From positions 372,001 through 436,000 of the forward strand of contig CAWBUS010000004.1 in assembly GCA_963792025.1 (NCBI GenBank): a DNA stretch of 64,000 nucleotides. The letters are read 5' to 3'. The position numbers and the translations under genes were made by a program. The notes beneath the pieces were generated by a model. That model saw only the letters and a list, made by a program, of their open reading frames with translations. It did not search any database and was not told where the DNA came from. Shown here one piece after another: positions 57,211 through 64,000 of this stretch (position 1 is the stretch's first letter; each line of letters starts with the position of its first letter). This stretch comes from Ginsengibacter sp963792025. GTDB lineage: Bacteria > Bacteroidota > Bacteroidia > Chitinophagales > Chitinophagaceae.

Positions 57211-57283
57211 GCAGGAAAATTTAATTGTGGGAAGTTAGTTAAAATAATTACACCAGTTTTCTTATATAAAGTTCAGGAGATTG

Positions 57284-57291
57284 TAAGTTTG
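57284..57291 (+). promoter_or_regulatory. -7 box for purL
   Basis: TAAGTTTG followed by CGC matches TAnnTTTG, 15 bases before the purL ATG at 57307. A TTTTC about 22 bases upstream could be a weak -33. The implied leader is under ten bases. Confidence 0.4.
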
Positions 57292-57306
57292 CGCTTCTAA
57301 ACAATT

Positions 57307-59523
57307 ATGGAAATAACATTTGAAACTGCCGAAAAACTAGGCCTTACAAAAGATGAGTTCGACAACATCGTTCAAATTCTTGGGCGAACACCCAATTTTA
57401 CAGAACTAAGCGCTTACTCAGTAATGTGGAGTGAGCACTGTAGTTATAAGAATTCAATTAAATGGCTAAAGACGCTACCCCGGGAGGGTTCTAAACTCCT
57501 CGTAAAAGCAGGCGACGAAAATGCGGGCCTGATGGATATCGGCGATGGCTGGGGAGTAGTGTTTAAAATTGAAAGTCATAACCACCCGTCGGCAATTGAG
57601 CCATTCCAGGGTGCGGCAACAGGTGTTGGTGGTATACATAGAGATATTTTTACTATGGGTGCCCGTCCTATTGCCTCATTAAATTCACTTGAGGTTTGGA
57701 AATCTTGACCATGAAAAAACGAGACATTTGTTAAGCGGTATTGTTCACGGAATTGGACATTATGGTAATTGCTTCGGTGTTCCAACGGTTGGCGGTGAAG
57801 TATATTTTGAAGATTGTTATCATACCAATCCCTTGGTAAATGCGATGAGCGCCGGAGTAGTTCGTTTAGGGCATACCGTTAGTGCGACTGCCGTTGGTGA
57901 AGGAAACCCGGTTTTTATTGCCGGAAGTGCAACAGGTAAAGATGGAATGGGTGGTGCAGCTTTTGCCTCTGCCGATATCACCGAAAATAGTATGGAAGAT
58001 CTGCCGGCGGTGCAGGTGGGTGATCCTTTCCAGGAAAAAAAATTGTTAGAAGCGTGCCTTGAAGTAATTGCAACAGGCGCTGTTATAGGAATGCAGGACA
58101 TGGGTGCTGCAGGTATCATTTGCTCTACAGCGGAAACCAGCGCTAAGGGCGGTGTAGGAATGAATATTCATCTTGAGAAAGTTCCTACCCGTCAAAAAAA
58201 TATGAAAGCATGGGAACTATTATTAAGTGAAAGCCAGGAGAGGATGTTGTTAACGGTTGCAAAAGGAAGAGAAAAAGAAGTAATTGACATTTTTGAAAAA
58301 TGGGATTTGCCTTGCTCGCAAATAGGTGAAGTAACTTCGGGAGAAATGCTTCGTTTTTACATGAATGATTTACTGGAAGCAGAAATGCCAGCAGAAAGCC
58401 TCGTGCTGGGCGGCGGGGCGCCCGTTTATGAGAGACCTTATAAAAAGCCCGTTTATTTAGAAAAAAACAATGCTTTTAAAATAGATACTATTCCGGTTCC
58501 GGAAGATCTAAAAGTTATAGCGGAGAAAATAATTGCGCTTCCTAATATTGCTTCAAAAAAATGGATTTATAATCAATATGATAGCATGGTTGGGGCGGCT
58601 AACTTAAATACAAATGCTCCGGCTGATGCATCGGTTGTGGCTATTAAAGAAACCTCAAAAGCGTTGGCACTTACTACAGATTGTAATAGTCGCTATGTAT
58701 TTGCGGATCCTTACATCGGTTGTATGATTGCAGTTAGTGAAGCCGCCAGGAACATCGTTTGTAGCGGTGGTTTGCCATTAGGTGTTACTAATTGCCTCAA
58801 CTATGGTAATCCTTACGATCCCGAAGTCTATTACCAGTTTGTTGAAAGTATTAAAGGAATGACCGAAGCCTGTAATAAGTTTAATACACCCGTAACCGGC
58901 GGTAATGTCAGCTTTTATAACCAGTCACCTTTAGGTGCAGTTTATCCAACTCCCACAATTGGAATGGTTGGCCTTTTAGAAGATTCCAATAATAAAATGA
59001 CGCTTGATTTCAAAAATGAAGGGGATATAATTTATTTATTAGGTCATGTAAAAAATGATATCAATTGTTCCGAATATTTGCACAAGATTTGCGTGGTAGA
59101 ATTTTCTCCGCCACCTTATTTCAATCTAGATGAAGAATTTCGTTTACACAATACCGTTAGCGATCTTATTTCCGCAAAATTGATTGAATCTGCTCATGAT
59201 ATAAGCGAAGGCGGACTATTTGTAACACTTGCCGAGAGCGGGTTTAACAGGCATCTCGGCTTTGAAGTTGCCCAAAATAATGCGGGTATACGTAAAGATG
59301 CATTTTGGTTTGGAGAAGCGCAGGGTAGGGTGGTTGTTACGGTAAAACCAGACAAGGTCCTTGATTTTGAAAGTCACTTTAAATATCCCTTTCGAAAAAT
59401 TAGGAACCGTAACTTCTCAGGAATATAATTATTGATGGGGATAAATGGGGAAACATTAATGAGTGGAGTGAAAAATATGATAATGCTATCGGAAATTATT
59501 TTAAAAGTTATTTGCCGGAATAA
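57307..59523 (+). CDS. purL: Phosphoribosylformylglycinamidine synthase subunit PurL, three frameshifts
   Basis: Catalytic subunit of the multi-subunit FGAM synthase in purine synthesis. Reconstructed length 737 residues, the small PurL that needs PurS and PurQ; purS is at 22824. Extra bases lie at about 57689 (restores LNSLRFGNLDHEKT), 59381-59383 (HFNIPFEKLGTVTS) and 59424 (SQEIIIDGDKWGNINEW); the end YFKSYLPE is followed by TAA at 59521. Motifs: MWSEHCSYKNSIKWL, VVFKIESHNHPSAIEP, GGIHRDIFTMGARP, IGMQDMGAAGI, CLNYGNPYDPEVY, HDISEGGLFVTLAE. The stop codon overlaps the hldD start (TAATG). Confidence 0.93.
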
Positions 59524-60537
59524 TGAACAAAGAATCAAATATTGTTGTAACCGGCGCTGCAGGATTTATAGGAAGTTGCCTCGTTTCATTTCTAAATGCC
59601 AATGGATACAATCATCTTATTTTAGTTGACGATTTCTCTAAAACAGAAAAAGACGTCAATCTTGAAGGAAAAAAGTTTTTAAAGGAAATTGAGCGGGAAT
59701 TGTTTTTTGACTGGCTCCAAAAGGAAAAGCCAATAATAGCATTTGTTTATCACATTGGGGCACGAACAGACACAACAGAATTTGACTATTCTATTCATGA
59801 ACACTTAAACGTTGACTACTCCAAAAAGATTTGGACGTATTGTGCTGAAAACAATATCCCACTGGTATATGCATCTTCGGCAGCTACTTATGGAGCCGGC
59901 GAATTAGGGTATAGAGATGATGAATCAATTATAGAACAATTGCAGCCGTTAAATCCTTACGGAGTTTCAAAAAATGAATTTGACAAATGGGCCCTTCGAC
60001 AAGTTCAGGATATAACATCAAAATCGCCGCCAGCCTGGGCCGGCACTCAAATTTTTTAATGTATACGGCCCTAACGAATATCACAAAGCGAGGATGGCAA
60101 GTGTAATTTTTCATTCCTACAAGCAAATCGTAAAAAATGGGTTTGTTAAGTTATTCAAATCACATCGACCTGATTTCGAGGATGGAGAACAATTAAGGGA
60201 TTTTATTTATGTAAAAGATGTTCTTAAAATTTGCTTGTGGTTTCTGGATTGCTGGCAAAACGCTCAAGAATCATTTATGTCCGGAATTTATAACGTTGGC
60301 ACGGGCAAGGCGAGAAGTTTTAATGATTTGGTAAAAGCAACTTTTTCCGGCATGGATCTCAATCCTGAAATTCAATACATCGATATGCCTGAAGATATAA
60401 GAAACACTTATCAATATTACACCCAGGCGGAAATGCAAAAAATAAGAAAGGTCGGATATGCTGAAAAAATGTATTCCCTGGAAGAAGGGGTGAATGATTA
60501 TGTTAGAAATTACCTTTCAAATGAAGAATATTATTGA
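59523..60537 (+). CDS. hldD: ADP-glyceromanno-heptose 6-epimerase, one frameshift
   Basis: NAD(P)-dependent SDR enzyme making the heptose precursor of the LPS inner core. About 337 residues once an extra A at 60045 is removed, restoring WAGLKFFNVYGPNEYHKARM. Rossmann motif VVTGAAGFIGSCL, FVYHIGARTDTTEFDY, YASSAATYGAGELGYRDD, catalytic Tyr/Lys in NPYGVSKNEFDKWA, and DFIYVKDV. The start codon shares its first A with the purL stop, indicating coupled translation despite unrelated pathways. Confidence 0.92.
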
Positions 60538-60614
60538 TATAACCGGTTAGGTATTGGAAAATGAGATATTAATTTTTCACAAGATCATATCTTTTCCACA
60601 AAAGACTCAACGTA

Positions 60615-60646
60615 TTCGGTACCACTCAAAATTTTCTGTATGTTTG
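60615..60646 (+). promoter_or_regulatory. -33/-7 promoter for pyrG
   Basis: TATGTTTG (60639-60646) matches TAnnTTTG fully; TTCGG (60615-60619), about 20 bases upstream, is one mismatch from the -33 TTTG. The leader to the ATG at 60771 would be about 118 bases, T-rich and without an evident hairpin. Confidence 0.5.
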
Positions 60647-60770
60647 CATGACCTCACGGAGTTTTTTTATTCTTACTTTTCCGCCGGTCAGTTTTTAAGT
60701 CGTTCAAACAGCATATATTTTTTCAAGTTGTTTTGAATGGCATTTTATTTTTAAAACAAATGTCAATAAA

Positions 60771-62423
60771 ATGGCCAAGTATATTTTTGTAACCGGCGGG
60801 GTTACTTCTTCATTAGGAAAGGGAATTATTGCTGCTTCTCTCGCAAAACTTTTACAGGCGAGAGGCTTGAAAGTTACCATTCAAAAATTTGACCCTTATA
60901 TAAATGTTGACCCAGGTACGCTGAACCCTTACGAACATGGGGAATGCTTTGTTACTGAAGATGGTGCTGAGACCGACCTAGACCTTGGCCATTATGAAAG
61001 ATTCCTGAATATTTTTACTTCGCAGGCTAATAATGTAACAACGGGCCGCATCTATCAAACAGTTATAAACAAAGAAAGAGAGGGTGATTATTTGGGGAAA
61101 ACAGTACAGGTTGTACCGCATATAACGGACGAGATTAAACGCAGAATGTTACTGCTTGGCGAGAAAAAGGAATACGACATTATTATAACGGAAATCGGAG
61201 GTACCGTAGGTGATATTGAAAGCCTTCCGTTTATTGAGGCTGTACGCCAATTGCAATGGGAAATGCCCGAAGAAGACTGCATTATTGTGCATCTCACATT
61301 AATTCCATATCTGAAAGCAGCCAAAGAACTAAAAACCAAGCCGACACAACATAGTGTAAAATTGATGAGTGAGAATGGCATACATCCGGATATATTGGTT
61401 TGCAGAACAGAACGTCCACTTACGGATGAACTTAAAAGAAAAATTGCGCTTTTCTGTAATGTGAAGCAAAATGCAGTAATTGAGGCAGCCGATGCATCAA
61501 CCATTTACGAAGTGCCGATTTATATGTTGCGTGAGAAACTAGACCTGATCGTTTTAAACAAATTAAATATTACAAATTATAATGAACCGGAACTGACAAA
61601 ATGGAAAGAATTTCTTGATAAACTCCGGCATCCTTTCAATAAAGTAACTATTGGCCTCATTGGAAAATATATTGAGTTACAGGATGCTTATAAATCAATA
61701 TTGGAATCGTTTATACACGCGGGAGCAATGAATGATTGTAAAGTACAGATTGTAAATGTGCACAGTGAGTTTATTACTGATGAAAATGTTTGCGACAAAT
61801 TGGGTAGCCTCGACGGCCTCCTTGTGGCTCCCGGCTTCGGTTTCCGAGGTGTTGAAGGCAAAGTAATTGCTGTAAAATATGCCCGTGAAAATAAACTTCC
61901 CTTTTTTGGAATATGCCTTGGTATGCAAATGGCAGCGATAGAATTTGCCAGGAATGTTTTGGGAATACCCGATGCCGATTCTACGGAAATGCAACCCGAC
62001 ACGCCTGATCCTGTAATTGATATGATGGAGGAACAGAAGAAGATTACGATAAAAGGAGGCACTATGAGGCTGGGTTCGTATCCATGTGTTATAAAAGAAA
62101 ATACCCTCGCTTATAATATTTATGGTAGATCAGATATAAACGAAAGACATCGCCATCGTTGGGAATTCAACAATGACTATCTCAATCGTTTTGAGGAGGC
62201 AGGTATGATTGCGAGCGGTATTAACCCTCAAACAGGCCTTGTTGAAATACTTGAATTAAATGGCCACCCATTTTTTATTGGCGTTCAATATCATCCTGAG
62301 TTAAAAAGTACTGTGGAAAATCCTCAACCTGTATTTGTAAGTTTTATCAAAGCGGCAAAGGAATTCAAAGAACGAAATAAAATTGCTGATCCAATTCAAA
62401 TGCAGGGAGAAATGAGCAATTAA
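60771..62423 (+). CDS. pyrG: CTP synthase
   Basis: Converts UTP to CTP with glutamine. 550 residues. Synthase domain: YIFVTGGVTSSLGKGIIAAS, KFDPYINVDPGTLNPYEHGE, EIGGTVGDIESLPFIEA. Glutaminase domain from about 295: LVAPGFGFRGVEGK, nucleophile Cys in FFGICLGMQMA and the HPE of YHPELKST. Full length, no gaps. It has a long T-rich leader downstream of a good -7 box. Confidence 0.97.
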   Translation: MAKYIFVTGGVTSSLGKGIIAASLAKLLQARGLKVTIQKFDPYINVDPGTLNPYEHGECFVTEDGAETDLDLGHYERFLNIFTSQANNVTTGRIYQTVINKEREGDYLGKTVQVVPHITDEIKRRMLLLGEKKEYDIIITEIGGTVGDIESLPFIEAVRQLQWEMPEEDCIIVHLTLIPYLKAAKELKTKPTQHSVKLMSENGIHPDILVCRTERPLTDELKRKIALFCNVKQNAVIEAADASTIYEVPIYMLREKLDLIVLNKLNITNYNEPELTKWKEFLDKLRHPFNKVTIGLIGKYIELQDAYKSILESFIHAGAMNDCKVQIVNVHSEFITDENVCDKLGSLDGLLVAPGFGFRGVEGKVIAVKYARENKLPFFGICLGMQMAAIEFARNVLGIPDADSTEMQPDTPDPVIDMMEEQKKITIKGGTMRLGSYPCVIKENTLAYNIYGRSDINERHRHRWEFNNDYLNRFEEAGMIASGINPQTGLVEILELNGHPFFIGVQYHPELKSTVENPQPVFVSFIKAAKEFKERNKIADPIQMQGEMSN

Positions 62424-62625
62424 TAAAATGTATCATTTGCGGCTTCGTTAAGTAATTCAACATTTGCAAGCTTTATAAAGCATTGTTTTTTTACTATTTT
62501 ATTGATGATCTTAATCTACAATAAATTGATAAGCACAAATTTTCTTTTTTTAGTTGAGTGAATGTCTTTTAACTATTCACCTCTTCAATATTAACAGTTT
62601 GCTTTACATTGCGCTTAAACCCGTA

Positions 62626-62656
62626 TCTGCTAAACAGCGTCTATAACATATATTTG
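62626..62656 (+). promoter_or_regulatory. -33/-7 promoter for the lolA-like gene
   Basis: TATATTTG (62649-62656) matches TAnnTTTG; TCTG (62626-62629), 19 bases upstream, is one mismatch from TTTG. The leader to the ATG at 62689 would be about 25 bases. Confidence 0.48.
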
Positions 62657-62688
62657 CAACTTTTAAAAAGTCTTTTAATTCGCGTATA

Positions 62689-63351
62689 ATGATTAAAAAA
62701 TTACTTTCTCTAATATTTATATTGTCTGGTTTTACTTCATTCTCACAAAGCAATTCTCTCGGTAAAAGTGATCCTGATGCAAAAAAAATACTGGATAATG
62801 TAAGTGCCAAATTTCAAACTTACAAAAGTGTTGAAGCACATTTCACGCTTAATATTGAGAATTCTGCGGGAAAAACTCTTGGTACAAAATCCGGGGTTGT
62901 TAGTATGAAAAATTCCAAATACCGAATAAGTGTTTCCGGTCAGGAGATATACAGCGACGGAACGAATATATGGACATATGATAAATCTGCGAATGAGGTT
63001 CAAATAACCAAATTTGACGCCTCAACCAGCACCATCACTCCTCAAAAAATGTTTACTAATTTTTATGATAAGGATTTCTTATACAAATTAAATGGCGAAT
63101 CCAAAGAAGGAAATAAAACTCTCCAGGAAATTGAATTAACCCCCGTTGACAAGACAAAGGCTTTTTTTAAAGTGCTTGTGGAAGTTGATAAAAGAACGAA
63201 CTCCATTGTGAGCACAAAAGTTTTTCAAAAGACGGGCGATAGATATATCTATTCAATTACCAGTATGAAAACAAATACTAATTTACCCGACGGATTATTT
63301 GTATTCAACCCGGCAGATCATCCCAAGGTAGAAGTCATAGATCTTAGATAA
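62689..63351 (+). CDS. lolA: LolA-like outer-membrane lipoprotein carrier protein
   Basis: 220 residues with a signal peptide ending FTSFSQ. The mature part has the LolA pattern: KKILDNVSAKFQTYKSVEAH, a series of beta strands for the open half-barrel (GVVSMKNSKYRISVSGQEIY, DGTNIWTYDKSANEVQITKF) and the late VFNPADHPKVEVIDLR. LolA ferries lipoproteins through the periplasm after release by LolCDE; a lolD gene is at 5748. The gap of about 265 bases before it holds only the promoter and AT-rich DNA. Confidence 0.9.
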   Translation: MIKKLLSLIFILSGFTSFSQSNSLGKSDPDAKKILDNVSAKFQTYKSVEAHFTLNIENSAGKTLGTKSGVVSMKNSKYRISVSGQEIYSDGTNIWTYDKSANEVQITKFDASTSTITPQKMFTNFYDKDFLYKLNGESKEGNKTLQEIELTPVDKTKAFFKVLVEVDKRTNSIVSTKVFQKTGDRYIYSITSMKTNTNLPDGLFVFNPADHPKVEVIDLR

Positions 63352-63373
63352 AAGTTCTCTCGAAACTGCTCTG

Positions 63374-63405
63374 AAAAAAGCACCGCTTCGAAGGGCGCTT
63401 TTTAT
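63374..63405. terminator. Bidirectional terminator between lolA and ubiX
   Basis: AAAAAGCACC and the facing GGGCGCTTTTT form a stem with one mismatch; the A run on one side and T run on the other give each convergent transcript a U tract. The inner CTTCGAAG is itself palindromic. Confidence 0.7.
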
Positions 63406-63959
63406 TTTCCCCAACGATATGTGTCAATCTTTATTCCCGCCAGGTCCAGCACACGGTCAACAACCGTAGAAGCGACTTCATCGATAGTTTTTGGTTTACT
63501 ATAAAATGACGGTGTGGCGGGGCATACAATACCTCCGGCAAGCGTAATTGTTTCCATATTGCGCAGGTGAATGAGGCTATAAGGCGTATCTCTAACAACA
63601 CAAATTAGCTTACGTCTTTCCTTTAGCATAACATCCGCGGCTCTGGATATTAAATCATTCGAAATACCTCCGGCAATTCTTCCGAGAGTGCCCATACTGC
63701 AGGGAATAATTATCATAATGTCGTATTCGCCTGACCCCGAGGCAAAGGGAGCCGTAAAATCATTCTTTGAATAATACTTCGCCGCATAGGAATCATACCT
63801 ATTGTTCTCTAATTCTGTTTGCCAGACCAATTTGGCATTATCTGTGATTACTATGGCGAGCGATGCCCATTGATCCTTTGCAGACTGCAATTTATTTAGC
63901 AGGATTTTTGAATATATTGAGCCGCTTGCTCCCGTGATTGCAACAACTATTTTATGCAT
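63402..63959 (-). CDS. ubiX: Flavin prenyltransferase UbiX
   Basis: Makes prenylated FMN, the cofactor of UbiD-type decarboxylases. 185 residues. The N-terminal VAITGASGSIYSKILL binds the FMN phosphate; IMIIIPCSMGTLGRIAGGIS and RKLICVVRDTPYSLIHLRNM contain the conserved CS and RDTP motifs; ICPATPSFYSKP closes the active site. A ubiD partner is not in the window. The start ATG lies 40 bases from the right edge. Confidence 0.94.
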   Translation of the reverse strand: MHKIVVAITGASGSIYSKILLNKLQSAKDQWASLAIVITDNAKLVWQTELENNRYDSYAAKYYSKNDFTAPFASGSGEYDIMIIIPCSMGTLGRIAGGISNDLISRAADVMLKERRKLICVVRDTPYSLIHLRNMETITLAGGIVCPATPSFYSKPKTIDEVASTVVDRVLDLAGIKIDTYRWGK

Positions 63960-64000
63960 TGATAAAAAAATTACACAGAGTGAAAAAAATCAAATCCTAT

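Noticed and set aside
344..60537. Programmed +1 frameshifting as the explanation for the many broken frames
   Set aside because: The insertion sites share no slippery codon, stop-codon context or downstream structure, and they fall in unrelated genes at unrelated positions. Random insertion error explains them better.
61088..61504. Minus-strand 138-codon frame inside pyrG
   Set aside because: pyrG is unmistakable on the plus strand; this is a shadow frame with no domain or start context.
1..64000. Mobile elements, prophage, CRISPR arrays, rRNA and tRNA genes
   Set aside because: No transposase, integrase, cas gene, regularly spaced repeat or tRNA-like cloverleaf was seen on either strand.

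Overview
The window is chromosomal DNA of a Bacteroidota bacterium, most likely a member of the Chitinophagales/Chitinophagaceae. This rests on gene content: type III glutamine synthetase, ATP-dependent PEP carboxykinase, separate PurS with small-type PurL, the divergent FabI form of the phylum, paired DUF3857 proteins, a NamZ/DUF1343 hydrolase, DUF2795, and a two-component-propeller histidine kinase. Moderately AT-rich intergenic DNA and several -33/-7 promoters of the TTTG / TAnnTTTG type fit. I see no phage, IS element, integrase, CRISPR array, rRNA or tRNA.

Layout. 1-5.5 kb: tail of an unknown gene, Nif3-like protein, zinc-ribbon coiled-coil protein, recN, fabI and a DUF2795 gene. 5.7-15.7 kb: lolD, then a long minus-strand block: gatC, a MacB-type ATPase, cobalamin adenosyltransferase, a propeller sensor kinase with its LuxR-type regulator, an OmpA-family protein and two unrecognised secreted proteins. 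15.8-31.9 kb: trpS, a deoxynucleoside kinase, pckA, the pepP-pssA-purS-rsmI run, M1 and M28 peptidases, rsmG, a GT2 glycosyltransferase, tgt and a LysM protein. 31.9-39.9 kb: fmt, NamZ, FKBP, an MFS exporter, a second deoxynucleoside kinase, an ABC-2 permease and a heavily frameshifted bioA. 40.0-43.9 kb: an ECF sigma cassette. 43.9-64 kb: queG, tandem DUF3857 proteins, a serine hydrolase, clpB, glnN, a polysaccharide-type membrane protein, purL-hldD, pyrG, lolA and ubiX.

The most interesting system is at 40030-43882. An ECF-type sigma factor overlaps a gene whose product has a short cytoplasmic N-terminus, one inner-membrane helix, a linker of about 165 residues and a C-terminal outer-membrane beta-barrel, so it could span both membranes. 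An identical bipartite motif (ATGCAACG, 17 bases, GTCAACATG) lies just upstream of the sigma gene and just upstream of a following lipoprotein/beta-barrel operon. This looks like an autoregulated sigma/anti-sigma cassette driving its own cell-surface operon.

About ten otherwise well-conserved genes are interrupted by single-base indels: Nif3, the sensor kinase, pckA, the M1 peptidase, bioA, the sigma factor, its anti-sigma partner, a Spy-like gene, glnN, purL and hldD. Of roughly twenty events, nearly all are one-base insertions, and removing them restores family sequence on both sides. Housekeeping genes are hit, so uncorrected insertion-type sequencing error is the likeliest cause. These genes are annotated over their full reconstructed span, and residue numbers in them assume the repair.
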